This document shows, in pieces, positions 23,665 to 29,862 of a stretch of 37,643 nt of DNA; position 1 is the stretch's first letter, and each line of letters begins with the position of its first letter. The notes under the pieces are model-generated. The model was not told where the DNA came from. It did no database searches and was given only the letters and a program-made list of their open reading frames with translations. A program made the translations under genes and the position numbers. Source of the stretch: a virus; the IMG/VR virus record IMGVR_UViG_3300020450_000003, positions 1-37,643 of that record; one strand, 5' to 3'.

Positions 23665-24068
23665 AAAGGATCATAACCAATCGCTTCAGATAATTTTCCC
23701 ATTGCTTGATCAAAAAATTTTGAAAATTCTTGTTGATCCATTTTTGTAAAAGCAATGCTGTCAGGAATATAATAAATTTGATTATTATGTTTGTTTACAA
23801 CCGTTCTATAATAACCGCAAAGCATTTTTAAATCATCATGCAAATGTTGCGATGTAGGCCATTTGTCTGTTGTTTTTACAACATCATTTAGAACGGCAAA
23901 ATATTTTTTGTGATGTTGTTCCGAACGTTTGGACGTAGGTTTTAAATCAAACAATTGATCGTTCGGCATTTCTTCAATTGTTTCAGCATCATATCGCGTG
24001 ACAGGGTGTAAAACCCCATCACGCTTAAAGACTTGCAATGTCGGCTTGTCAAAATGGGATTTCATCAT
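23661..24068 (-). CDS. DUF1367-like recombination-operon protein
   Basis: This 135-aa protein is read from ATG 24068 (or 24065); longer in-frame starts would run deep into the SSB gene. The region KPTSKRSEQHHKKYFAVLNDVVKTTDKWPTSQHLHDDLKMLCGYY, then YYIPDSIAFTKMDQQEFSKFFDQAM matches the DUF1367 phage family, often found beside Nin-region genes. The IPDSI-F and EF-FF blocks are characteristic. It lies between SSB and the HNH nuclease, so a recombination or nucleic-acid role is likely. No catalytic residues are known to me. Confidence 0.65.
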   Translation of the reverse strand: MMKSHFDKPTLQVFKRDGVLHPVTRYDAETIEEMPNDQLFDLKPTSKRSEQHHKKYFAVLNDVVKTTDKWPTSQHLHDDLKMLCGYYRTVVNKHNNQIYYIPDSIAFTKMDQQEFSKFFDQAMGKLSEAIGYDPL

Positions 24069-24417
24069 CAAAATCTTTTTTTGCTTCGCCGCCCGTATCC
24101 TCGCTTTCATCTTGTTCGTCTTGGGAAGAGGTTCGTTTCCCGCCACACAATTCAAGCGTGTTGACATTACAAGTCAATTTTGTGTTGCCATTATAGGTGT
24201 CTGTTCCAAATTCACCTTGAACAAAAACCTTTTGTCCTTTTTTGAGGGAAGGAAACAAGGCGGTTGCTAATTTCCCCCATAAAGAACAATCCCAATATGA
24301 AACTTCTTTTGTTCGTCTATTGGTAACGGCAACAGCAAAATTAGCAACATCTGTTCCGTTAAATTCACCCATTCTGCAATCAGCAGTTAAATTTCCTAAA
24401 ATATTAATTTGTTGCAT
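24049..24417 (-). CDS. ssb: Single-stranded DNA-binding protein
   Basis: This 122-aa protein has an OB-fold SSB pattern: MQQINILGNLTADCRMGEFNGTDVANFAVAVTNRRTKEVSYWDCSLWGKLA, then LKKGQKVFVQGEFGTDTYNGN. After a Gln/Asp/Glu linker it ends in DDEIPF, the acidic tip that binds partner proteins. ATG 24417 is the family start; an earlier in-frame ATG at 24495 lies in the ERF gene. It probably coats ssDNA for the ERF annealase made from the gene upstream. It overlaps both neighbours. Confidence 0.88.
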   Translation of the reverse strand: MQQINILGNLTADCRMGEFNGTDVANFAVAVTNRRTKEVSYWDCSLWGKLATALFPSLKKGQKVFVQGEFGTDTYNGNTKLTCNVNTLELCGGKRTSSQDEQDESEDTGGEAKKDFDDEIPF

Positions 24418-25051
24418 TTTCTTGCTCACGTTTTGCCAATTTGTGATTTGAAAATGCTTCCGCCACAGCGTCTCCAATTCGTTTTGAAAATTCATTTAAT
24501 TGCTTAACCAATACTGTTCCTCTGTTAAAACCTTCCTCAAAATTTTCTGGCGTTGCGCCATCTATCAACCAATTTTCTGTTTTAACAGCACGTTCAAGCA
24601 AATTTTGTTGAGCCAATGTAATGCCTTTTTTGGGCGTTATGGATTCATATCGTTTCACTTCCCTTGCAACAGGATTTAATGCTTGTTCGCCATCATCATC
24701 TTTGTTGCCAGATATAACACCACCTAATTGTGACAATCCATAGCGTCTTGCATATGTTATGGCACTACCGAGCGATTGCATATCATTTGGTTTATAAAGT
24801 AAACGAACGGACGTTTCCCACGTTTTACCCGATGAATGTTCAAAAACGGTTTTTAGAAAATCACCTTGTTCGGTCGCAAATTGAACATGATTGATAACAA
24901 AATTACGCGGTTGAAATGCTTCTTTAACAACACGAACAACCTCATTTAAATCGGCATAATCATTATTTACAAAACCTGTGGCATTTTTTATTGCCAACGC
25001 TAGATCGCTTTGTGCGTCTATGTAATCCTTTATAGCTGAATTATTACTCAT
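24404..25051 (-). CDS. erf: ERF-family single-strand annealing protein
   Basis: This 215-aa protein has the ERF core (about 30-130): YADLNEVVRVVKEAF, then HVQFATEQGDFLKTVFEHSSGKTWETS, and QSLGSAITYARRYGLSQLGGVISGNKDDDGE. The SAITYARRY and DDDG elements are the family signature. It anneals homologous single strands during phage recombination and concatemer formation. The C-terminal part is helical and charged. The start overlaps the Gp157 stop (TAATG), and the stop overlaps the SSB start. Confidence 0.88.
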   Translation of the reverse strand: MSNNSAIKDYIDAQSDLALAIKNATGFVNNDYADLNEVVRVVKEAFQPRNFVINHVQFATEQGDFLKTVFEHSSGKTWETSVRLLYKPNDMQSLGSAITYARRYGLSQLGGVISGNKDDDGEQALNPVAREVKRYESITPKKGITLAQQNLLERAVKTENWLIDGATPENFEEGFNRGTVLVKQLNEFSKRIGDAVAEAFSNHKLAKREQENATN

Positions 25052-25536
25052 TATTTCATCCTTATTGATATAGTTGGATCGCCATTATGTAGTCTTGCAC
25101 CTTCGACATGGTGACCTTGATTTAATTTTTCTTTTATTGCGTTCTTAATTGGTGCTTTTTCTACCTTCACAAATTCGTCAGGTAACTGGTCTATATTATC
25201 AACAATTAAACTTTTTACACCTTCTTTTCGGCTTATTGTGCCGAATGAATGTGGTATGTTTTTTTGATTTGTTGAATATAAAATTTTCTGCAAAGATTGT
25301 TTAATTTTGTCTTTTTTATTTTCAAATCTATCTTTACGTTCTTTGAACGTTTTCATCACTTCGTTCAAAGCATTTATGTCAGCGTTGGCAATTTGATATT
25401 CTTTTAACAATTCGCCAACAACATACATAACGTCCGTTTCACCGTCTAACGTATCCCAGAAACATTGATTATCGTCAGAATATTCCCGTAATTGATCGGC
25501 AACAAACGTTAATACACCTGTATCAATCCTTTGCAT
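25051..25536 (-). CDS. Siphovirus Gp157-like protein
   Basis: This 161-aa protein has the Gp157 pattern: an acidic N-terminal helix region, a Lys-rich coiled coil (KTFKERKDRFENKKDKIKQSLQKIL), then IPHSFGTISRKEGVKSLIVDNIDQLPDEFVKVEKAPIKNAIKEKL and a final GARLHNGDPTISIR. The family is typically encoded next to phage ERF/RecT and SSB genes. ATG 25536 with GCGAGGCG upstream is preferred over the longer frame. The exact function is not established; a recombination accessory role is inferred from the constant neighbourhood. Confidence 0.8.
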   Translation of the reverse strand: MQRIDTGVLTFVADQLREYSDDNQCFWDTLDGETDVMYVVGELLKEYQIANADINALNEVMKTFKERKDRFENKKDKIKQSLQKILYSTNQKNIPHSFGTISRKEGVKSLIVDNIDQLPDEFVKVEKAPIKNAIKEKLNQGHHVEGARLHNGDPTISIRMK

Positions 25537-25774
25537 TGTCGCCTCGCAAATTTTGTTGTTCGGCATAGATATCACAAGCTAATGTAACCGCTTTTGAAAT
25601 AACGGTATCAGCATTTAATGGAAACATTTGTGCTTGTAATTGTTGCGCTGAAATTTGCCCCGCTTCGCATTGCATACGAATATCGGTATTATAATTTAGG
25701 ATAGCATCTTGTATTTTTTCCCGTATAAAAACAGGCGATGGATGATCCTGAATGTAAGGATTTTTTTTCGTCAT
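25523..25774 (-). CDS. Hypothetical first gene of the recombination operon
   Basis: This 83-aa protein starts at ATG 25774, marked by TTGGAGGTTCAT; an in-frame extension to 25828 would include the promoter. It contains IQDHPSPVFIREKIQDAILNYNTDIRMQCEAGQISAQQLQAQMFPLNADTVISKA, mostly helical. No domain is recognised. It overlaps the Gp157 gene by 14 nt, so all genes to 23344 are likely one transcript. Confidence 0.6.
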   Translation of the reverse strand: MTKKNPYIQDHPSPVFIREKIQDAILNYNTDIRMQCEAGQISAQQLQAQMFPLNADTVISKAVTLACDIYAEQQNLRGDNAKD

Positions 25775-25796
25775 ATGAACCTCCAATTGTTCTAAC

Positions 25797-25840
25797 ACAT
25801 TAATTTTAGCCGTTTTTTTTGTCAACAAAAATTTTACAAA
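25797..25840 (-). promoter_or_regulatory. Early promoter with shared 21-bp box (recombination operon)
   Basis: On the minus strand TTGACA (25820-25825) forms the end of the shared box TTTGTAAAA-N4-TGTTGACA (25820-25840). At 17-bp spacing the -10 would be TAATGT (25797-25802), which is weak, so an activator acting at the box is conceivable. The start codon follows at 25774. Confidence 0.65.
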
Positions 25841-25849
25841 TAATTTATC

Positions 25850-25877
25850 TTGTTTTAAATTGGAATGTGCTTATAAA
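25850..25877 (+). promoter_or_regulatory. Candidate promoter for replication genes
   Basis: TTGTTT (25850-25855) and TATAAA (25872-25877) are separated by 16 bp on the + strand. The promoter lies in the divergent region opposite the recombination operon promoter. The transcript would start just before the leader hairpin at 25884. Confidence 0.5.
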
Positions 25878-25883
25878 GAAAAG

Positions 25884-25907
25884 GAGCGACCTCGTTGAAG
25901 GCCGCTC
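25884..25907 (+). promoter_or_regulatory. Leader hairpin upstream of replication genes
   Basis: GAGCG (25884-25888) pairs with CGCTC (25903-25907). CCT (25890-25892) pairs with AGG (25899-25901), with one mismatch between the two stems. No T tract follows, so it is not a normal terminator. It would sit at the 5' end of the replication transcript, where it could stabilise the mRNA or control its translation. Confidence 0.5.
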
Positions 25908-25947
25908 ACTGGAGAAATACAACACAACTAGAATGGAGGTTCCGTAT

Positions 25948-25992
25948 ATGTTATATTTTTTCTTTAGCACGCAAATCATAAATGGGCAATAA
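25948..25992 (+). CDS. 14-aa leader peptide before the initiator gene
   Basis: The ATG at 25948 follows ATGGAGGTTC, the strongest ribosome site in this region, and encodes only 14 residues (MLYFFFSTQIINGQ) before a TAA at 25992. The initiator ATG follows 4 nt later and has no good Shine-Dalgarno of its own. The arrangement suggests translational coupling or reinitiation. The peptide itself need not be functional. Confidence 0.5.
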   Translation: MLYFFFSTQIINGQ

Positions 25993-25995
25993 AAA

Positions 25996-26652
25996 ATGTC
26001 CCATTACATGACAGCGTTAGCAATGAAACAAAAAGATTTAAAGCCATCAACAAAAATTGTTTTGTATTGGATAGCCGATCATTACAATGATGATACAAAA
26101 GCTTGTTTTCCCAGTCAGACAAGATTGGCGCAATTATGCCAAATGACACGAACGAGCGTAAATAATCATATTTTATTGTTAAGAGAAAAAAACATTATTA
26201 CGACAACGCAACGACACAGGCCAGATGGCGGCAAATCAACGTTGGGTTATGAATTACATTTGCAAGATGATGTAAAAGATTTAAACAACCCATGTAAAAA
26301 TAATTTACAAGGGCATGACAAAAAAATTGATAACAATAACCTTGTAAATATTAACCATGTAAATTTAAAAAAAGATATAGATAGCTCGGTTTTGTTTGAT
26401 GAATTTTGGCAATTATACCCAAGAAAGATTGGCAAAGGCGCGGCAAGAACCAAATTTTTCTTAGCATTAAAAAAAGTTCCTTTTGACACAATCAAACAAG
26501 CGTTGCAAAATTATGTTGAAAAGATTGAAGGGAAAGACAAACAATTTATTCCCAATCCTTCAACTTGGTTACATCAAGAAAGATGGGACGATGAAATTGG
26601 ATTGTTGCCCGCAAGAACAACGACAGCATATTTGGAAGAATTATTAAAATGA
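25996..26652 (+). CDS. Lambda O-like replication initiator with winged helix
   Basis: This 218-aa protein has an N-terminal winged-helix domain: KPSTKIVLYWIADHYNDDTKACFPSQTRLAQLCQMTRTSVNNHILLLREKNII, typical of phage replisome organisers. A hydrophilic Asn/Lys linker of about 35 residues follows (about 92-128). The C-terminal domain (FDEFWQLYPRKIGKGAARTKFFLALKK...FIPNPSTWLHQERWDDE) is common in O-like initiators. The DNA encoding the linker carries four iteron-like repeats, as the lambda O gene carries its origin. It probably binds those repeats and recruits a loader or helicase. Confidence 0.75.
   Translation: MSHYMTALAMKQKDLKPSTKIVLYWIADHYNDDTKACFPSQTRLAQLCQMTRTSVNNHILLLREKNIITTTQRHRPDGGKSTLGYELHLQDDVKDLNNPCKNNLQGHDKKIDNNNLVNINHVNLKKDIDSSVLFDEFWQLYPRKIGKGAARTKFFLALKKVPFDTIKQALQNYVEKIEGKDKQFIPNPSTWLHQERWDDEIGLLPARTTTAYLEELLK
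26290..26365. other. Candidate replication origin: four iterons inside the initiator gene
   Basis: Four 11-bp elements with the core CC(A/T)TGTAAAW lie within 76 bp: 26290-26300 (+), 26302-26312 (minus), 26340-26350 (+) and 26355-26365 (+). They fall in the Asn/Lys linker of the initiator gene and are surrounded by very AT-rich DNA. The placement is like lambda ori inside O. Origin function is inferred; the repeats are short and the region is AT-rich, which raises the chance of coincidence. Confidence 0.5.
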
Positions 26653-27170
26653 ATTATGAAACGCGAAAAAGAATGGTTTCAAATTGGTTGTTTGATTTTC
26701 TAAAGAATTATGAAGTGCCGCCGCATTTAGATCAAGATGCAAGCAAAAAAGAATTGGTAAATATGGTTGAAGACATAAACAGCGAAATACCGTTGTTGAA
26801 AGAAAACAGTTTTAAATTGTTATTAGAGAATGTTGCCAAACATATCAGAAAAAATCAAACATCAAGACGATGGCCAACAATCGCATTTTTTATCAAAGCC
26901 GTAAAAGAACATAGGGAAAAAGCGATGAATGACATGGCAAAAGAAACATTGCCAAGCCCATCACAAAACGAAAAAATTGACCGCACGTTAATAATCAACG
27001 CAAAAAGAATAAAAGACGGTATTCCCGTTGACGAATATTATATTGTTGGAAACGGCAAAAAAAAATTATTGGAAGAAAAATTAATAACAGAACAGGATTT
27101 AAAAAAATACGATGGATTTAAAAGATTATTCTTTGATGAAAGTCAAAGATTTAAGGCCGTACAAAAATAA
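26649..27170 (+). CDS. Possible lambda P-like replication partner
   Basis: This 173-aa protein starts in an ATGA overlap with the initiator. It is helical and charged (MVEDINSEIPLLKENSFKLLLENVAKHIRKNQTSRRWPTIAFFIKAVKEH). The RRWPTIAFFIKA segment is a pattern found in P-like or loader-type phage proteins. The C-terminal half (KRIKDGIPVDEYYIVGNGKKKLLEEKLITEQDLKKY) has no motif I know. No Walker motif is present, so it is not a DnaC-type ATPase. The helicase-loading role is inferred from its position after an O-like gene. Confidence 0.5.
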   Translation: MNYETRKRMVSNWLFDFLKNYEVPPHLDQDASKKELVNMVEDINSEIPLLKENSFKLLLENVAKHIRKNQTSRRWPTIAFFIKAVKEHREKAMNDMAKETLPSPSQNEKIDRTLIINAKRIKDGIPVDEYYIVGNGKKKLLEEKLITEQDLKKYDGFKRLFFDESQRFKAVQK

Positions 27171-27654
27171 TAGCCGCATACACAAAGAACCACAAATTCA
27201 ACAAATAGCAGATTCCATTGAACAATGGGGTTTTACAATGCCAATTTTGATTGATGATGAAAAAACAATTTTGGCAGGACATGGTCGTTTGATGGCGGCA
27301 CAAAGATTAAAAATGCCAGAAGTACCTGTTTTAATTGCAAAAAATTGGAGTGAAGAACAAAAAAAAGCATATGTAATTGCTGATAATAAATTGACGGAAA
27401 ATTCGTTTTTCGACCCAGATATGTTGAAAGTCGAAATAAACAATTTGACAGACAAAAATTTTGACATTGATCTATTGGGTTTTTCTGATCAAGAATTGGC
27501 TAAATTATTCGATGAATTAAATTTGGATGATATAAAAGAAATAGACGAAAATTTTGCACAACATGAATTGTTATTAACGTTTGATACTGAAGAACAATTG
27601 GCTGAATATTATGAAAAAGCTGAACAGGAAGGAATACAATGCAAAATTTTGTAG
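27112..27654 (+). CDS. ParB/sulfiredoxin-fold domain protein
   Basis: This 180-aa protein has the ParB N-terminal domain: LMKVKDLRPYKNNSRIHKEPQIQQIADSIEQWGFTMPILIDDEKTILAGHGRLMAAQRLKMPEVPVLI, with the GHGR box at about residue 63-66. YVIADNKLTENSFFDPDML is the typical second block of phage ParB domains that are often fused to DNA methyltransferases. Here no methyltransferase follows in the same protein. It overlaps the upstream gene by 59 nt and the ABC/GNAT gene by 16 nt. Such domains bind or cut nucleotides or DNA; joint action with the next gene is inferred. Confidence 0.75.
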   Translation: MDLKDYSLMKVKDLRPYKNNSRIHKEPQIQQIADSIEQWGFTMPILIDDEKTILAGHGRLMAAQRLKMPEVPVLIAKNWSEEQKKAYVIADNKLTENSFFDPDMLKVEINNLTDKNFDIDLLGFSDQELAKLFDELNLDDIKEIDENFAQHELLLTFDTEEQLAEYYEKAEQEGIQCKIL

Positions 27655-28745
27655 TCAATTTAAAATCAGACCCGCCAAAAGGTTTTCGTAGCATCAAAGC
27701 ATCGCAAAGCGTTGATTTGCCGATTGATCAAAAATTGGTGCATAATTTATCTGTAAAAGCTGATATACATACAGATTTTAATGTTGGTTTAATAATTGGT
27801 GCTTCGGGTTCTGGCAAAACAACGTTAGCAAAAGAAATGTTTGGACCCGCTTGTTTTGATGAATTGTTAGATTTAAAAAAACCAGTGATTGAACAATTCA
27901 GAAAATCAATGTCATACGAGGATTGTGTAGCGGCACTCACAGGAATTGGGTTGTCACAAGTTCCATGTTGGGTAAAACCCGCGGGTGCATTGTCAAACGG
28001 TCAAAAAGCAAGAGCCGAAGCGGCGTTGCAAATGTGTTCGTTACGACCATTCGTTGTGATTGATGAATTTACATCGGTTGTTGATCGCAACGTTGCAAAA
28101 GTAATGGCGCATTGTGTTCAAAGATTTGCGCGAAAATTTGAAAAAAAGATTGTTCTTGTATCTTGTCATTATGATGTTTTCGAATGGTTAAATCCAGATT
28201 GGGTTATTGATTGCAACGATGAAAGTTATCTTGATCGGAGGTTGGAAAGGCGCGAATACAAAAGACAAGAACAAATGCAATTCGAAATTGCCAAATGTCA
28301 CCGAAATACATGGCGAAATTTTAGCAAATATCACTATCTAAGCGATAGATTGGCGGGTGGCCACATTGAATGTTTTGGAATCTATTTAGATAATAAACAA
28401 GTTGGGTTTCAATGTTTTGCAAATTATGTACCGCATAGAAAAGGCACAAAAAAGATAATGCATAGCAATCGAACCGTTGTTCATCCAGATTATGTTGGGT
28501 TTGGGTTGGGAATGAAGGTGATTGATCTAACTTCACAATATATGCATGAACAAGGATTTCTTGTCCAAGCAAAATTTTCTGCATTGCCTGTCTATTACGC
28601 AATGAAGAAACATAAAAATTGGAGATTAACAGCCGTGTCGAATAATACGCAAGAAAGCCAATTTATTCCAGGCGGCAATAGCAAACGCAAATCAGGTTTC
28701 CGCCAAAAGACGAAAACCTTTTCATTTAAATTTATACCGTCTTAA
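27639..28745 (+). CDS. ABC-type ATPase fused to GNAT acyltransferase (COG2401-like)
   Basis: This is a 368-aa fusion. The N-terminal ATPase has Walker A GASGSGKTT (54-62), a variant signature LSNGQ (118-122), Walker B FVVIDEFTS (138-146, E143 catalytic) and an H-loop His (H177). The helical insert between Walker A and the signature is short, as in non-transport ABC proteins. The C-terminal GNAT domain has HPDYVGFGLGMKVI (282-295) for acyl-CoA binding. No membrane segment is present. The fusion matches COG2401. Together with the ParB gene, it is a candidate DNA-modification enzyme of the Mom-like kind, by inference. GGAAGGAATACA precedes the ATG. Confidence 0.8.
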   Translation: MQNFVVNLKSDPPKGFRSIKASQSVDLPIDQKLVHNLSVKADIHTDFNVGLIIGASGSGKTTLAKEMFGPACFDELLDLKKPVIEQFRKSMSYEDCVAALTGIGLSQVPCWVKPAGALSNGQKARAEAALQMCSLRPFVVIDEFTSVVDRNVAKVMAHCVQRFARKFEKKIVLVSCHYDVFEWLNPDWVIDCNDESYLDRRLERREYKRQEQMQFEIAKCHRNTWRNFSKYHYLSDRLAGGHIECFGIYLDNKQVGFQCFANYVPHRKGTKKIMHSNRTVVHPDYVGFGLGMKVIDLTSQYMHEQGFLVQAKFSALPVYYAMKKHKNWRLTAVSNNTQESQFIPGGNSKRKSGFRQKTKTFSFKFIPS

Positions 28746-28972
28746 AGATTGCAAAGATGCGCGGTCATATCGTCATTGGATACCGCATAGACCATTGTTT
28801 TTCCGTCAATCGCACCGTTTGCGTGATTAAGAATAAAATGTAAAACGTCATTTTCCTCTGCACAAATTTGTTTGATACGATTGCGGCCATAGCCACGAAC
28901 ACAAGTAAAATGTTTGCGATTGTCATACACGCTTTTTTCATATTCTGATAAATTGTCATATATCTTTTTCAT
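28742..28972 (-). CDS. Hypothetical small early protein
   Basis: This 76-aa protein starts at ATG 28972 behind ATGGAGGTTCAC; the in-frame extension to 29005 lies upstream of that site. It contains YDNLSEYEKSVYDNRKHFTCVRGYGRNRIKQICAEENDVLHFILNHAN, soluble with two Cys and a basic patch. Its own promoter with the 21-bp box lies 50 bp upstream. Its stop overlaps the end of the convergent ABC/GNAT gene by 3 nt. The function is unknown. Confidence 0.6.
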   Translation of the reverse strand: MKKIYDNLSEYEKSVYDNRKHFTCVRGYGRNRIKQICAEENDVLHFILNHANGAIDGKTMVYAVSNDDMTAHLCNL

Positions 28973-28995
28973 GTGAACCTCCATTACATAAAAAA

Positions 28996-29039
28996 ACGTT
29001 AACACAATTTTTACATCATGTCAACGTTTTGTTTACAAA
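28996..29039 (-). promoter_or_regulatory. Early promoter with shared 21-bp box (gene 28972)
   Basis: On the minus strand the box TTTGTAAAC-N5-GTTGACA occupies 29019-29039, with TTGACA at 29019-29024. At 17-bp spacing the -10 is TAACGT (28996-29001), weak and similar to TAATGT at the recombination operon promoter. The shared weak -10 type suggests dependence on a bound activator. Confidence 0.65.
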
Positions 29040-29043
29040 TATA

Positions 29044-29280
29044 TTAATATTCTTTTTGTGATCCGTCTGCTTTCCCGCAAGAATATCCCGCATGATAATC
29101 GTCAATTTGTTCCTCTGTCATTGCGTCTTGTGTTATCGTCAACGATGATACGGTGGAATCAGAATACATATGTGGATCACGTGGGCGGTGATACCAAAAA
29201 TCAGCCATCCCACGATCAAATGCCCCGCCATGTCTTGCGTCATAACATTTGCCATTCCAATATTTTAAACGTTTTCGCAT
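29044..29280 (-). CDS. Hypothetical small early protein
   Basis: This 78-aa protein contains MRKRLKYWNGKCYDARHGGAFDRGMADFWYHRPRDPHMYS, then EEQIDDYHAGYSCGKADGSQKEY. The GGAFDRG-AD-YY(x)R and DDYHAGY blocks look like a conserved small phage protein pattern. CAGGGTG lies before the ATG. It overlaps the preceding gene by 1 nt and shares its promoter. It is soluble, with two Cys and four His. A metal-binding role is possible but unproven. Confidence 0.6.
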   Translation of the reverse strand: MRKRLKYWNGKCYDARHGGAFDRGMADFWYHRPRDPHMYSDSTVSSLTITQDAMTEEQIDDYHAGYSCGKADGSQKEY

Positions 29281-29558
29281 TATGAACACCCTGCAAATAA
29301 AGGTGACATTGATGAAAAGATTTTATTGTAAGATACGATTTCTGTTAAATGATCCTCACAAAAACATTCGATATCATATTCATCATCTAATTCGTTATAT
29401 AATGAACGACAACGTTCCATTGCGGCAAGTAAATCGCCCTCTTGTCCGTTTGCAATATGTGCATCGGTAAGAAAATTAAGAACATTCTCGGCGGCTTCGT
29501 CAAATGACATATTTTGCAATTCGTCATTTACGGTCAAAAATTCTGGTATAATTAACAT
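29280..29558 (-). CDS. Hypothetical acidic early protein
   Basis: This 92-aa protein uses ATG 29558, one base after the previous stop; the in-frame extension to 29606 would lie inside the gene before. It is acidic and helical (SFDEAAENVLNFLTDAHIANGQEGDLLAAMERCRSLYNELDDEYDIECFCEDHLTEIV). It has no recognised domain. It is the second gene of a three-gene minus operon of small proteins. Confidence 0.6.
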   Translation of the reverse strand: MLIIPEFLTVNDELQNMSFDEAAENVLNFLTDAHIANGQEGDLLAAMERCRSLYNELDDEYDIECFCEDHLTEIVSYNKIFSSMSPLFAGCS

Positions 29559-29559
29559 C

Positions 29560-29724
29560 TTAAAATTCCTTGCTTTCGTCCCAACGATCAATAAAATTAA
29601 GAACAAACGATTGTTGTTCTACAGACAAATCTTCCAACAATGCACCTTGGGCATCAATTGTTTTGTCTTCAATGTTAATTTGATTGTTTAGCCAATCATT
29701 CCATTCATCTATTAATTTATTCAT
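29560..29724 (-). CDS. 54-aa acidic early protein
   Basis: This short gene starts at ATG 29724, directly behind AGAGGTTCAAA, and encodes 54 aa (MNKLIDEWNDWLNN...; ends FIDRWDESKEF). It is acidic, Trp-rich and probably helical. It is the first gene after a strong early promoter with the shared 21-bp box. I do not recognise it. Confidence 0.6.
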   Translation of the reverse strand: MNKLIDEWNDWLNNQINIEDKTIDAQGALLEDLSVEQQSFVLNFIDRWDESKEF

Positions 29725-29749
29725 TTTGAACCTCTTTGTTTATACATAT

Positions 29750-29793
29750 AATATAGGTTATTTCACGTTAAATGTCAACACTTTGTTTACAAA
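29750..29793 (-). promoter_or_regulatory. Early promoter with shared 21-bp box (operon 29724-29044)
   Basis: On the minus strand the box TTTGTAAAC-N5-GTTGACA occupies 29773-29793. TTGACA (29773-29778) and TATATT (29750-29755) are separated by 17 bp. The spacer contains TTTAACGTG, related to the TAACGTG half site of the inverted repeat at 20636-20664. Confidence 0.8.
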
Positions 29794-29825
29794 TAATTAC
29801 ATTAATTGATCATTCAAAATTTATC

Positions 29826-29856
29826 TTGTAAATTGATGGGATACATTACATATAAT
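29826..29856 (+). promoter_or_regulatory. Candidate late promoter for terminase operon
   Basis: TTGTAA (29826-29831) and TATAAT (29851-29856) are 19 bp apart, long for sigma70, but the -10 is perfect. The start codon at 29863 is only 7 nt after the -10, so the mRNA would be nearly leaderless. TCTTGTAAATT overlapping the -35 resembles the origin iterons. Confidence 0.45.
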
Positions 29857-29862
29857 AAGATT

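Noticed and set aside
24069-24167. N-terminal extension of the DUF1367-like protein
   Set aside because: It would lie inside the SSB gene in another frame; the ATGs at 24068 and 24065 sit at the SSB end and give a normal family length.
23998-24451. Plus-strand ORFs over the SSB gene
   Set aside because: They are antisense shadows of SSB and the DUF1367-like gene, with no ribosome site and no protein pattern.
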